NCBI GenBank assembly: GCA_023423695.1
Contig: JAFAFA010000130.1
Location: forward strand, 1-59,271
Length of the DNA stretch: 59,271 nucleotides
Origin: Pseudomonadota bacterium
Lineage (GTDB): Bacteria > Pseudomonadota > Alphaproteobacteria > Azospirillales > Azospirillaceae
Reading direction: 5' to 3'
A program made the translations under genes and the position numbers. How positions within the stretch are numbered: position 1 is the stretch's first letter; every line of letters begins with the position of its first letter. Shown here piece by piece: positions 32,162-41,570 of this stretch. The notes under the pieces are model-generated. The model saw only the letters and a list, made by a program, of their open reading frames with translations. It had not been told where the DNA came from and made no database searches.

Positions 32162-33343
32162 ATGACCGACAGCATCGTCATCGCCGCCGCCGTCCGCACG
32201 CCGATGGGCGGCTTCCAGGGCGACCTCATGGGCCTGACCGGCCCGCAGCTGGGCGCCGTCGCCATCCAGGCGGCGCTGGAGCGCTCCGGCCTGCCCGCCG
32301 ACGCGGTGGACGAGGTGTTCATGGGCAACGTGCTGTCGGCCGGTCTGGGCCAGGCCCCGGCGCGTCAGGCGGCGCTGGGCGCCGGGCTGCCGAAGGGGGT
32401 GGGCTGCACCACCATCTCCAAGGTCTGCGGCTCGGGCATGCGGGCGGTGATGTTCGCCCATGACGTGATCAAGGCCGGCTCGGCCAAGGTCGTGGTGGCC
32501 GGCGGCATGGAGAGCATGTCGAACGCCCCCTACCTGCTGGACCGCGCCCGCGCCGGCTACCGCATGGGTCACGGCAAGGTGCTGGACCACATGTTCTTCG
32601 ACGGTCTGGAGGACGCCTACGAGAAGGGCCGCCTGATGGGCACCTTCGCCGAGGAATGCGCCAGCAGCTACAACTTCACCCGCGAGGCGCAGGACAACTA
32701 CGCCATCGAGAGCCTGAACCGCGCCCGCAAGGCGGTGGAGGACGGCTCCTTCAAGGCGGAGATCGCGCCGGTGCTGGTCAAGGGCCGCAAGGGCGACACG
32801 CTGGTGGATACTGACGAGCAGCCGGGCAAGGGCGATCCGAAGAAGATCCCGACGCTGAAGCCGGCCTTCGCCAAGGACGGCACGGTGACGGCGGCCAATG
32901 CCTCGTCGATCTCCGACGGCGGCGCGGCGCTGATCGTCACCACCCGCAGCGAGGCCGAAAAGCGCGGCCTGCGCGTGATCGCCGAGATCAAGGGCCATTC
33001 CAACCATGCCCAGCAGCCGGCGCTGTTCACGACGGCTCCGGTCGGCGCCATGCAGAAGCTGTTCGAGAAGGTGGGCTGGTCGGCCCGCGACGTCGATCTG
33101 TTCGAGATCAACGAGGCGTTCGCCGTGGTGACCATGGCGGCGATGCGCGACCTCGACCTGCCGCACGACAAGGTGAACGTGCATGGCGGCGCCTGCGCGC
33201 TCGGCCACCCCATCGGCGCGTCGGGCGCGCGGATCCTCGTGACGCTGCTGGCGGCGCTGGAGAAGTACGACCTCAAGCGCGGCGTGGCGTCGCTGTGCAT
33301 CGGTGGTGGCGAGGCGACGGCGATTGCGGTGGAGCGGGTGTAA
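32162..33343 (+). CDS. Acetyl-CoA C-acetyltransferase (thiolase)
   Basis: 393 residues, the standard length for biosynthetic or degradative acetyl-CoA acetyltransferases. The acyl-accepting cysteine is in SKVCGSGMRAV near residue 89. The other active-site elements are NVHGGACALGHPIGASG (histidine) and SLCIGGGEATA (second cysteine). In this operon it would split acetoacetyl-CoA made from the acetoacetate released by HMG-CoA lyase, once that is activated elsewhere. A 107-bp inverted repeat follows it. Confidence 0.93.
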   Translation: MTDSIVIAAAVRTPMGGFQGDLMGLTGPQLGAVAIQAALERSGLPADAVDEVFMGNVLSAGLGQAPARQAALGAGLPKGVGCTTISKVCGSGMRAVMFAHDVIKAGSAKVVVAGGMESMSNAPYLLDRARAGYRMGHGKVLDHMFFDGLEDAYEKGRLMGTFAEECASSYNFTREAQDNYAIESLNRARKAVEDGSFKAEIAPVLVKGRKGDTLVDTDEQPGKGDPKKIPTLKPAFAKDGTVTAANASSISDGGAALIVTTRSEAEKRGLRVIAEIKGHSNHAQQPALFTTAPVGAMQKLFEKVGWSARDVDLFEINEAFAVVTMAAMRDLDLPHDKVNVHGGACALGHPIGASGARILVTLLAALEKYDLKRGVASLCIGGGEATAIAVERV

Positions 33344-33355
33344 GGGCAGGCGCTT

Positions 33356-33462
33356 GCCCCCTCCCTAACCCTCCCCCGCTTCCCGGGAGAGGGAACTCCG
33401 CCGTACTCCCGCAAAGCTCCTACCCCCTCTCCCGCGAAGCGGGGGAGGGATGGGGAGGGGGC
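33356..33462. repeat. 107-bp imperfect inverted repeat inside the liu operon
   Basis: The left arm (about 33356-33393) reads GCCCCCTCCCTAACCCTCCC and continues to GGGAGAGGG; the right arm (about 33425-33462) is its approximate reverse complement, ending GGATGGGGAGGGGGC. The centre is about 30 nt. The arms pair over nearly 38 bases with a few mismatches. It occupies the space between the thiolase and the second acyl-CoA dehydrogenase. It resembles extragenic palindromic elements and could alter mRNA processing within the operon. The CCCTCTCCC/GGGAGAGGG core also occurs in the hairpin at 29624-29644. Confidence 0.65.
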
Positions 33463-33523
33463 ACGGCACAGCACGCCACCAACAAAGCACCAAACAAAGA
33501 ACCATCGCCCGAGGAAACGCCCG

Positions 33524-34657
33524 ATGCACCTGACCGAAGAACAGACCATGGTCCGCGACATGGCCCGCGCCTTCGCGCAGGACCGGCTCGCCCCGACCGC
33601 CGCCGAGCGCGACCGCAGCGGCGCCTTTCCCAAGGCCGAACTCGCCGAGATGGGCGAACTCGGCCTGATGGGCATGCTGGTGCCGGAGGAGTATGGCGGC
33701 GCAGCCACTGATCATGTCGCCTACGCGCTCGCCATCGAGGAGATCGCCGCCGGCGACGGCGCCGTCTCCACCATCATGAGCGTCCACAACTCGGTCGGCT
33801 GCATGCCGATCCTGAAGTTCGGCACGGACGCCCAGAAGGAGCGTTTCCTCAAGCCGATGGCGCGCGGCGAGATGCTGGGCGCCTTCTGCCTGACCGAACC
33901 GCAGGCGGGGTCCGACGCCTCGGCGATCAAGACCCGCGCCCGGCGCGACGGCGATCATTGGGTGCTGAACGGCACCAAGCAGTTCATCACCTCGGGCTCG
34001 CAGGCCGATGTCGCCATCGTCTTCGCCGTGACCGACCCCGCCGCCGGCAAGAAGGGCCTCAGCGCCTTCATCGTGCCGACGGACACGCCCGGCTATCAGG
34101 TGGCGCGGACGGAGGAGAAGCTGGGCCAGCACTGCTCCGACACCTGCCAGATCGTCTTCGAGGACTGCCGGGTTCCCGCCGAGCTGATGCTCGGGGCCGA
34201 AGGGGCGGGCTACAAGGTGGCGCTGGCGAACCTGGAGGGCGGGCGCATCGGCATCGCCTCTCAGTCGGTCGGCATGGCACGCGCCGCGCTGGACCACGCC
34301 ATCCGCTATGCCCAGGAGCGCCAGAGCATGGGCGTGCCGATCATCCAGCATCAGGCCATCGCCTTCCGCCTCGCCGACATGGCGACGCGGGTGGAGGCGG
34401 CGCGGCAGATGGTGCTGCATGCGGCATCCCTGCGCGATGCCGGGGTGCCCTGCATGAAGGAAGCGGCGATGGCGAAGCTGTTCGCCTCGGAGATCGCGGA
34501 GAAGGTCTGCTCCGACGCTATCCAGATCCATGGTGGCTACGGCTATCTCGCCGATTTCCCGGTCGAGCGCATCTATCGCGACGTCCGGGTCTGCCAGATC
34601 TACGAGGGCACCAGCGACATCCAGCGGTTGGTGATCAGCCGCGCGCTCGTTCAGTAA
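33524..34657 (+). CDS. Acyl-CoA dehydrogenase (short/branched-chain type)
   Basis: 377 residues. The FAD/substrate segment is CLTEPQAGSDASAIKTRA, and the catalytic base is the usual C-terminal glutamate in CQIYEGTSDIQRL, unlike the isovaleryl-CoA dehydrogenase upstream. GYGYLADFPVERIYRD is typical of short/branched-chain members. It probably acts on butyryl-, isobutyryl- or 2-methylbutyryl-CoA, extending the operon to other branched amino acids. It lies 180 bp after the thiolase, separated by the inverted repeat, and 42 bp before the carboxylase beta gene. Confidence 0.9.
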   Translation: MHLTEEQTMVRDMARAFAQDRLAPTAAERDRSGAFPKAELAEMGELGLMGMLVPEEYGGAATDHVAYALAIEEIAAGDGAVSTIMSVHNSVGCMPILKFGTDAQKERFLKPMARGEMLGAFCLTEPQAGSDASAIKTRARRDGDHWVLNGTKQFITSGSQADVAIVFAVTDPAAGKKGLSAFIVPTDTPGYQVARTEEKLGQHCSDTCQIVFEDCRVPAELMLGAEGAGYKVALANLEGGRIGIASQSVGMARAALDHAIRYAQERQSMGVPIIQHQAIAFRLADMATRVEAARQMVLHAASLRDAGVPCMKEAAMAKLFASEIAEKVCSDAIQIHGGYGYLADFPVERIYRDVRVCQIYEGTSDIQRLVISRALVQ

Positions 34658-34699
34658 CACAGTCCGCAATCAAGACCGCCAAACCGGGAGGAAGACGGC

Positions 34700-36307
34700 A
34701 TGACCGTCCTGAAGAGCGCCCTGAACGCGCGCTCCGCCGAGTTCCAGGCCAACGCTGACGCCATGCAGGCGCTGGTTGACGATCTGCGCCGGAAGGTCGC
34801 CGCCATCCAGCAGGGCGGCGGCGCCAAGGCGCGCGAAAAGCACCTCGCCCGCGGCAAGCTGCTGCCGCGCGAGCGCATCCGCCAGCTGCTCGACGTCGGC
34901 TCGCCCTTCCTTGAGATATCGCAGCTGGCTGCCGACGGCGTCTATGCCGAGGACATCCCGTCCGCCGGCATCATCGCCGGCATCGGCAGCGTGGCCGGGC
35001 AGGAGTGCATGATCGTCGCCAACGATGCGACGGTGAAGGGCGGCACCTATTACCCGCTGACGGTCAAGAAGCACCTGCGCGCGCAGGAGATCGCCCAGCA
35101 GAACAACCTGCCCTGCATCTATCTGGTCGACAGCGGCGGGGCCAACCTGCCGAACCAGGACGAGGTCTTCCCCGACCGCGACCATTTCGGCCGCATCTTC
35201 TACAACCAGGCCAACATGTCGGCCGAGGGCATCCCGCAGATCGCCGTGGTGATGGGAAGCTGCACCGCCGGCGGCGCCTATGTCCCGGCGATGTCGGACG
35301 AGGCGATCATCGTCCGCAACCAGGGCACCATCTTCCTGGGCGGCCCGCCGCTGGTGAAGGCCGCGACCGGCGAGGTGGTGTCGGCCGAGGATCTCGGCGG
35401 CGCCGACGTGCATTCCCGCACCTCGGGCGTCACCGACCATTACGCGATGAACGACGCCCACGCGCTGGCGATGGCGCGCCGCGTGGTGTCGAACCTGAAC
35501 CGCGCCAAGCACATCGACCTGGATCTCCGCGAGCCGGAGGAACCCGCCTTCGACCCGCGTGAACTCTACGGCGTCATCCCCAGCGACGCCCGCAAGCCCT
35601 TCGACGTACGCGAGGTGATCGCGCGGGTGGTCGACGGATCGCGCTTCGACGAGTTCAAGCCGCTCTACGGCACGACGTTGGTGACGGGCTTCGCCCACAT
35701 CTTCGGCTATCCGGTCGGCATCATCGCCAACAACGGCATCCTGTTCAGCGAATCTGCCCTGAAGGGCGCCCATTTCGTCGAGCTGTGCTGCCAGCGCCGC
35801 ATCCCGCTGGTGTTCCTGCAGAACATCACCGGCTTCATGGTGGGGCGGAAATACGAGGCCGGCGGCATCGCCAAGGACGGCGCCAAGCTGGTCACGGCGG
35901 TCGCCTGCGCCAAGGTGCCGAAATTCACCGTCATCATCGGCGGCAGCTATGGCGCCGGCAATTACGGCATGTGCGGCCGCGCCTACAGCCCGCGCTTCAT
36001 GTGGATGTGGCCGAACGCCCGCATCTCCGTCATGGGCGGCGAGCAGGCGGCCGGCGTGCTGGCCCAGGTCAAGCGCGATGCCATGGAGGCCCAGGGCAAG
36101 CCGTGGTCGGCCGAGGACGAGGAGGCGCTGAAGGCGCCGATCCGCGCCCAGTTCGAGCGCGAGAGCCACGCATACTATGCCAGCGCCCGGCTGTGGGACG
36201 ACGGCATCATCGACCCGGCGGATACCCGCATGGTGCTGGGCCTCGGCCTGTCGGCCTCGCTGAACGCCCCGGTGCCGAAGACGCCCTTCGGCGTCTTCCG
36301 GATGTGA
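34700..36307 (+). CDS. liuB: Methylcrotonyl-CoA carboxylase, carboxyltransferase (beta) subunit
   Basis: 535 residues, the expected length. It transfers carboxyl from biotin to 3-methylcrotonyl-CoA to give 3-methylglutaconyl-CoA. Landmarks are the N-terminal GGGAKAREKHLARGKLLPRE, the first crotonase-fold part with YLVDSGGANLPNQ and CTAGGAYVPAMSDE, and the second with NITGFMVGRKYEAGG and IIGGSYGAGNYGMCGRAY. WPNARISVMGGEQAAGVL is characteristic of acyl-CoA carboxylases. The partner biotin-bearing subunit is two genes downstream, and the hydratase lies between them. Confidence 0.95.
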   Translation: MTVLKSALNARSAEFQANADAMQALVDDLRRKVAAIQQGGGAKAREKHLARGKLLPRERIRQLLDVGSPFLEISQLAADGVYAEDIPSAGIIAGIGSVAGQECMIVANDATVKGGTYYPLTVKKHLRAQEIAQQNNLPCIYLVDSGGANLPNQDEVFPDRDHFGRIFYNQANMSAEGIPQIAVVMGSCTAGGAYVPAMSDEAIIVRNQGTIFLGGPPLVKAATGEVVSAEDLGGADVHSRTSGVTDHYAMNDAHALAMARRVVSNLNRAKHIDLDLREPEEPAFDPRELYGVIPSDARKPFDVREVIARVVDGSRFDEFKPLYGTTLVTGFAHIFGYPVGIIANNGILFSESALKGAHFVELCCQRRIPLVFLQNITGFMVGRKYEAGGIAKDGAKLVTAVACAKVPKFTVIIGGSYGAGNYGMCGRAYSPRFMWMWPNARISVMGGEQAAGVLAQVKRDAMEAQGKPWSAEDEEALKAPIRAQFERESHAYYASARLWDDGIIDPADTRMVLGLGLSASLNAPVPKTPFGVFRM

Positions 36308-36318
36308 GGGGGGCGGAC

Positions 36319-37116
36319 ATGAGCGATATTCTGCCAAACGATATTGTGGTCGAGGTTGCCGACACCGGCGTCGCCACCGTCACCATGAACCGCGGCGACG
36401 TGCACAACGCCTTCAACGAACAGGTCATCGCCGACCTGACCGCCGCATTCCGGCGGGTGGGCGAGGATCCGGCGGTGCGCGTCGTCCTGCTGCGCGGCGT
36501 GGGCAAGAGCTTCTCGGCCGGGGCCGACCTATCCTGGATGAAGAAGATGGCCGGCTATTCCCACGCGGAGAATCTGGCCGACGCCATGGGCCTCGCCACC
36601 ATGCTGCGCACGCTGGACGAATGCCCGAAGCCCACGGTCGCCGTGGTGCAGGGTCCGGCCTTCGGCGGCGGCGTCGGGCTGGTCTCGGCCTGCGACATCG
36701 CCATCGGCGTCGAGACCGCGACCTTCGCCCTGTCGGAGGTGCGGCTGGGCATCATCCCCGCCGCCATCAGCCCCTATGTCATCGCCGCCATCGGCGAGCG
36801 CGCCTGCCGCCGTTACTTCCTGACCGGCGAGCGGTTCAGCGCGGCGGAGGCCCACCGCATCGGCCTGCTGCATGAGCTGACCAATGCCGACGGGCTGGAA
36901 GAGACGGTGGCGAGGACGGTCAAAAACCTGATGGACAGCGCCCCCACGGCGGTCACCGCCGCCAAGGAGCTGATTCGTGCCGTCGCCCGCCGGCCGCTGA
37001 CCGACGACGTGGTGCGCGACACGGCGGAGCGCATCGCCCGCCAGCGCGCCAGCGCCGAAGGCAAGGAGGGCGTCGGCGCCTTCCTCGACAAACGCACCCC
37101 GTCCTGGCGGAGCTGA
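36319..37116 (+). CDS. liuC: Methylglutaconyl-CoA hydratase (enoyl-CoA hydratase family)
   Basis: 265 residues of crotonase fold. The oxyanion-hole motifs are FSAGADLSWMKKMA and VQGPAFGGGVGLVSACD, and the second contains the acidic catalytic region near LSEVRLGIIPAAISP. The SAGADL-x-WMK wording is shared with methylglutaconyl-CoA hydratases (AUH/LiuC). The frame extends upstream into liuB, but the ATG at 36319 starts 11 bp after the liuB stop and begins the conserved domain. It hydrates the carboxylase product to HMG-CoA, the substrate of the lyase at the end of the operon. Confidence 0.9.
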   Translation: MSDILPNDIVVEVADTGVATVTMNRGDVHNAFNEQVIADLTAAFRRVGEDPAVRVVLLRGVGKSFSAGADLSWMKKMAGYSHAENLADAMGLATMLRTLDECPKPTVAVVQGPAFGGGVGLVSACDIAIGVETATFALSEVRLGIIPAAISPYVIAAIGERACRRYFLTGERFSAAEAHRIGLLHELTNADGLEETVARTVKNLMDSAPTAVTAAKELIRAVARRPLTDDVVRDTAERIARQRASAEGKEGVGAFLDKRTPSWRS

Positions 37117-37120
37117 TCCA

Positions 37121-39139
37121 ATGTCCCAAATGGCAATGTTCGACAAGATCCTGATCGCCAACCGCGGCGAAATCGCCTGCCGGGTCATCCGCACCGCCCG
37201 CCGCATGGGCATCAAGACCGTCGCCGTCCATTCGGAGGCCGATGCCAAGGCGATGCATGTCCAGATGGCCGACGAGGCCGTCTGCATCGGCCCGGCTCCG
37301 GTCGGCGAAAGCTATCTGCGCGGCGAGGTCATCCTCGACGTGGCGAAGCGCACGGGGGCGCAGGCCATCCATCCCGGCTACGGCTTCCTGTCGGAGAATG
37401 CCGGCTTCGCCGCGGCCTGCGCGGAGGCCGGTGTCGTCTTCATCGGCCCGCCGATCGAGGCGATCCGCGTCATGGGCTCCAAGGCGGAGTCCAAGCGGCT
37501 GATGGCGAATGCCGAGGTGCCGCTGGTGCCGGGCTATCACGGCACCGACCAGGACTTCGCCACCCTGTCGGCGGAGGCCGAGCGCATCGGCTATCCGGTG
37601 CTGGTCAAGGCATCGGCCGGCGGCGGCGGCAAGGGCATGCGCGTGGTGCGCGCCGCCAACGAGTTGGCCGATGCGGTGGCCGGCGCCCAGCGCGAGGCCA
37701 AGGCCGCCTTCGGCGACGACAGCCTGCTGCTGGAGAAGTATCTCGGCCGGCCGCGCCATGTCGAAATCCAGGTCTTCTGCGACACCCACGGCAACGGCGT
37801 CTATCTGTTCGAGCGCGACTGCTCGGTCCAGCGCCGCCACCAGAAGGTGATCGAGGAGGCGCCGGCCCCCAACCTGCCCGACGACCTTCGCCGCCGCATG
37901 GGCGAGGCCGCGGTCGCCGCCGCCAAGGCGGTGAACTATGTCGGCGCCGGCACCGTCGAGTTCCTCTATGAGGATGGCGGCTTCTACTTCATCGAGATGA
38001 ATACCCGCCTGCAGGTGGAGCATCCGGTGACGGAGAAGATCACCGGGCTCGATCTGGTCGAGTGGCAGCTGCGCGTTGCCGCGGGCGCGGAGCTGCCGCT
38101 GCGCCAGGAGCAGCTGACCCGCCGGGGGCATGCCTTCGAGGCGCGGCTGTACGCCGAGGATCCGCAGCGCGACTTCCTGCCGGCCATCGGCAAGCTGGTG
38201 CGCCTGCGCCCGCCGGCCGAGAACGACCATGTCCGCGTCGACACCGGCGTCCGCGAGGGCGATTCGGTGACGATGTATTACGACCCGATGATCGCCAAGC
38301 TGATCGTCTGGGACGAGGACCGTGACAGCGCGCTGCGCCGCCTGCGCGTGGCGCTCGCCGAATATGAGGTGGTCGGCGTCACCACCAATGTCGGCTTCCT
38401 CGGCGCCATCGCCGGCCATCCGGCCTTCAAGGCGGTGGAGATCGACACCGGCTTCATCGAGCGCCACCGCGCCGACCTGCTGCCGCCGCCGGCCCCGGAG
38501 TCGGACAAGGCGCTGGCCGCAGCCTCGCTGTCGGTGCTGCTGAAGCGCCGGGAGGAGGCCCAGGCCGCTCTGCGCGCCCGGTCGGATCGTTACTCGCCCT
38601 GGCTGCTCGCCAATGGTTGGCGGCTGAACGAGGAGAACCATTACGACCTGCGCCTGATGGACGGCGACACGGCGCGCGAGGTGACGCTGCATTTCCGTGC
38701 CGATGGCTATGAGGTCGCGGTGGATGGCGGCAAGCCGATGCCGGTGACAGGCGTCAGTCTGTCGGACGGCCTGCTGACCGCCACGCTGGGCGGCATGCGC
38801 ACCCGCGCCACCGTGGTGCAGCAGGGGCTGGACATCACCGTATTGATCGACGGCGCGGTGTCGCGCCTGACGCTGGACGACCCCAGCGCCCGTGCGGCGG
38901 AGCAGGAGGGCGGCTCCGGCCGTCTGACCGCGCCGATGCCCGGCACCGTGGTTCGCGTGCTGGTCGAAGCCGGCCAGAGCGTCGAGGCCGGCGCGCCGCT
39001 GATGCTGCTGGAAGCCATGAAGATGGAGCACACCATCAAGGCCCCGGCGGCGGGCACCGTCAGCGCGGTGAACTTCGCGGCGGGCGATCAAGTGTCGGAA
39101 GGCGTCGATCTGCTGGTTCTCGACATCGCGGAGGGTTGA
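37121..39139 (+). CDS. liuD: Methylcrotonyl-CoA carboxylase, biotin-containing (alpha) subunit
   Basis: 672 residues. The N-terminal biotin carboxylase domain begins FDKILIANRGEIACRVIRTA and includes the ATP loop SAGGGGKGMRVV and the catalytic EMNTRLQVEHPVTE. A linker of about 130 residues follows residue 450. The C-terminal biotin-carrier domain has EAMKMEH with the biotinylated Lys634. It starts 4 bp after the hydratase stop and ends 3 bp before the lyase start, so the three are tightly coupled. Biotin ligase is encoded elsewhere. Confidence 0.95.
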   Translation: MSQMAMFDKILIANRGEIACRVIRTARRMGIKTVAVHSEADAKAMHVQMADEAVCIGPAPVGESYLRGEVILDVAKRTGAQAIHPGYGFLSENAGFAAACAEAGVVFIGPPIEAIRVMGSKAESKRLMANAEVPLVPGYHGTDQDFATLSAEAERIGYPVLVKASAGGGGKGMRVVRAANELADAVAGAQREAKAAFGDDSLLLEKYLGRPRHVEIQVFCDTHGNGVYLFERDCSVQRRHQKVIEEAPAPNLPDDLRRRMGEAAVAAAKAVNYVGAGTVEFLYEDGGFYFIEMNTRLQVEHPVTEKITGLDLVEWQLRVAAGAELPLRQEQLTRRGHAFEARLYAEDPQRDFLPAIGKLVRLRPPAENDHVRVDTGVREGDSVTMYYDPMIAKLIVWDEDRDSALRRLRVALAEYEVVGVTTNVGFLGAIAGHPAFKAVEIDTGFIERHRADLLPPPAPESDKALAAASLSVLLKRREEAQAALRARSDRYSPWLLANGWRLNEENHYDLRLMDGDTAREVTLHFRADGYEVAVDGGKPMPVTGVSLSDGLLTATLGGMRTRATVVQQGLDITVLIDGAVSRLTLDDPSARAAEQEGGSGRLTAPMPGTVVRVLVEAGQSVEAGAPLMLLEAMKMEHTIKAPAAGTVSAVNFAAGDQVSEGVDLLVLDIAEG

Positions 39140-39142
39140 CCG

Positions 39143-40042
39143 ATGCAGCTGCCGAAGTTCGTCCGCATGGTGGAGGTCGGCCCGCGCGACGGCCTCCAGA
39201 ACGAAAAATCCATGGTGCCGACCGCGGTGAAGGTGGAGCTGGTCAACCGCCTGTCCGATGCCGGTTTGAGCGTGGTCGAGGCGGCCAGCTTCGTCTCGCC
39301 CAAATGGGTGCCGCAGATGGGCGACAGCGCCGACGTGCTGGCCGGCATCGCCCGCAAGCCCGGCGTCCGTTATGCCGCCCTCACCCCGAATCTGAAGGGG
39401 CTGGAGGGTGCGCTGGCGGCCAAGGCCGACGAGGTGGCGGTGTTCGGCGCCGCGTCGGAAAGCTTCAGCCAGAAGAACATCAACTGCTCCATCGCCGAGA
39501 GCCTGGACCGCTTCGCCCCTGTCATGGAGCAGGCCAAGGCGGCGGGCGTGCCGGTGCGGGGCTATGTGTCCTGCGTGCTCGGCTGCCCTTATGAGGGGGA
39601 GATCGCGCCGAAGGCGGTGGCCGACGTGGCGGAGCGGCTGTTCGCCATGGGCTGCTACGAGATCTCGCTGGGCGACACCATCGGCACCGGCACGCCGACC
39701 AAGGCGCAGCTGATGATCGCCGCGGTGGCGGAGCGGGTGCCGGTCGACAAGATCGCCGTCCATTTCCACGACACCTACGGGCAGGCGCTGGCCAACATCC
39801 TGGCGGCCCTGCAGATGGGGGTGGCTGTGGTCGACAGCTCCGTCGCCGGCTTGGGCGGCTGCCCCTATGCCAAGGGGGCCAGCGGCAACGTGGCGAGCGA
39901 GGATGTGCTGTACATGCTGAACGGCCTCGGCATCGAGACCGGGGTGGACCTGGACAAGCTGATCGCGGCCGGGGCGTTCATCAGCGACGCCATCGGCCGC
40001 CCCACCGCATCGAAGGTGGCCCGCGCTCGTGGTTGTGCGTGA
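39143..40042 (+). CDS. liuE: Hydroxymethylglutaryl-CoA lyase
   Basis: 299 residues, TIM-barrel lyase splitting HMG-CoA to acetoacetate and acetyl-CoA. Diagnostic motifs are VEVGPRDGLQNEK at the N terminus, the metal-ligand HFHDTYGQALAN, and the signature SVAGLGGCPYAKGASGN with the catalytic cysteine. It is the last gene of the liu operon; a terminator hairpin follows at 40060-40094. The acetoacetate produced is likely activated by an acetoacetate CoA-ligase not found here. Confidence 0.95.
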   Translation: MQLPKFVRMVEVGPRDGLQNEKSMVPTAVKVELVNRLSDAGLSVVEAASFVSPKWVPQMGDSADVLAGIARKPGVRYAALTPNLKGLEGALAAKADEVAVFGAASESFSQKNINCSIAESLDRFAPVMEQAKAAGVPVRGYVSCVLGCPYEGEIAPKAVADVAERLFAMGCYEISLGDTIGTGTPTKAQLMIAAVAERVPVDKIAVHFHDTYGQALANILAALQMGVAVVDSSVAGLGGCPYAKGASGNVASEDVLYMLNGLGIETGVDLDKLIAAGAFISDAIGRPTASKVARARGCA

Positions 40043-40059
40043 GGGAATCTTCGGCAACG

Positions 40060-40094
40060 AAGGGCCGCGCTTCCGAAAGGGAACGCGGCCCTTT
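40060..40094 (+). terminator. Terminator of the liu operon
   Basis: AAGGGCCGCG (40060-40069), a 14-nt loop and CGCGGCCCTT (40084-40093) form a 10-bp stem, starting 17 bp past the lyase stop. A short T-rich tail (TTTCGTATT) follows, consistent with Rho-independent termination. Confidence 0.8.
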
Positions 40095-40175
40095 CGTATT
40101 CGGGCGTGCCCCTTCGCATCTTGGGCGCCCCACCCCATATAGGGCCGGTCCTCGGCCAGACGTGAACGACCGCCC

Positions 40176-41570
40176 GTGCGTATTCCTCACCTGAACGACC
40201 TGTACGATGCCGGCAGCCGGCTTCTTTTGGAATCGACGGTGCGCGTCGGCGTCACCGGGCTGCGGCGGGCGGGCAAGACCGTCTTCGTCACCGCACTTGT
40301 CGACAATCTGCTGAAGGCCGGGCGGCTTCCCTTCCTCGACGTGATGTCGTCGGGCCGCTTCCAGGCGGCGCGGCTGCGGCCGCAGCCCGACCCGGACGTG
40401 CCACGCTTCGACTTCGAAGGCCATCTCGCCGCGCTGATCGGTCCCGATCCCCATTGGCCGGAGCCGACGCGCGGCATCGGCCAGATGCGCGTCGCCCTGC
40501 GCTACCGTCCGGATTCGGCGCTGAAGCGGGCGGTGCAGCCGGTGGCGACGCTGAACCTCGACCTCGTCGATTATCCCGGCGAATGGCTGCTCGACCTGCC
40601 GCTGCTGCGCCAGAGCTTCGCGGAATGGAGCTCGCTCACCCTGGAGCTTGCCGCCCGGCCGCCGCGCGACGAGCTGTCCGCCTCCTGGCGCGGCTGGCTC
40701 GCCACCATCGATCCGATGGCATCGGCGGAGGAGGAGACGGCGCGGCGCGGGGCGGCGCTCTACACCGACTATCTCCACGCCTGCCGTCGCGCCGACACGC
40801 TGCTCAGCCTGATCCAGCCGGGCCGCTTCGTCGAACCTGGCGACATGAAGGATGCGCCGCTGCTGACCTTCTGCCCGCTGCCCCCGCCCCAGGCCGGCGG
40901 GTCGCGGGGGCGCGGCAGCCTGTGGGCGCTGATGGAGGAGCGCTACGAGGCCTACAAGACCAACGTCGTCCGCCGCTTCTTCTCCGAACATTTCGCCAAG
41001 CTCGACCGCCAGATCGTGCTGATCGACGTGCTTGGCGCGCTGAATGCCGGGCCGGCCGGGATGGCCGACATGAAGCGGGCGCTGGAACTGAGCCTGGAGC
41101 CCTTCCGCCACGGCTCGTCGGGCTGGCTCGACTGGCTGCTGGGCACCAAGATCGACCGGGTGCTGTTCGCCGCGACCAAGGCCGACCACATCGCCGCCCA
41201 CCAGCATGCCCAGCTGCGCGCGCTGCTCGACCGGCTGGTCGGCGACGCCCGCAACGCCATCCGCTTCGAAGGCGCCCAGGTCGAGACGATGGCCATCGCC
41301 GCGCTGAAATGCACCGACAGCGTGGTGACGGAGCATGAGGGCCGGCAGCTGCGCTGCGTGCGCGGCGTGCCCGTGGGGCGCGACCGTCCGACCGTGTTGT
41401 TCCCCGGCGAAATCCCGGAGGATGCCGAGGCCTTTCCGCCGGGCCGTGACCGCCCCTACAATTTCCTGGCCTTCCGTCCGCCCGACGACCTCGGCCGCGA
41501 CCCGCGCGGGCTGCCGCACATCCGCGTCGATCAGGCCCTGCAATTCCTGCTGGGGGATTACCTGCTGTGA
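40176..41570 (+). CDS. ycjX: YcjX-family P-loop NTPase (DUF463)
   Basis: 464 residues. The Walker A loop GLRRAGKTVFVTALVDNLL lies near residue 25-43, and LIDVLGALNAG near residue 285 is a Walker-B-like switch region. The protein is cytoplasmic and belongs to a stress-linked GTPase-like family of unclear function. It begins at a GTG (40176) with the conserved RIPHLNDLYDAG start. It overlaps the following ycjF-type gene by four bases (ATGA-type junction at 41567-41570), the usual pair in proteobacteria. Confidence 0.9.
   Translation: MRIPHLNDLYDAGSRLLLESTVRVGVTGLRRAGKTVFVTALVDNLLKAGRLPFLDVMSSGRFQAARLRPQPDPDVPRFDFEGHLAALIGPDPHWPEPTRGIGQMRVALRYRPDSALKRAVQPVATLNLDLVDYPGEWLLDLPLLRQSFAEWSSLTLELAARPPRDELSASWRGWLATIDPMASAEEETARRGAALYTDYLHACRRADTLLSLIQPGRFVEPGDMKDAPLLTFCPLPPPQAGGSRGRGSLWALMEERYEAYKTNVVRRFFSEHFAKLDRQIVLIDVLGALNAGPAGMADMKRALELSLEPFRHGSSGWLDWLLGTKIDRVLFAATKADHIAAHQHAQLRALLDRLVGDARNAIRFEGAQVETMAIAALKCTDSVVTEHEGRQLRCVRGVPVGRDRPTVLFPGEIPEDAEAFPPGRDRPYNFLAFRPPDDLGRDPRGLPHIRVDQALQFLLGDYLL

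Noticed and set aside
36953..40138. A 1061-residue open frame antisense to the liu operon
   Set aside because: It crosses three well-supported genes on the other strand and has no motif.
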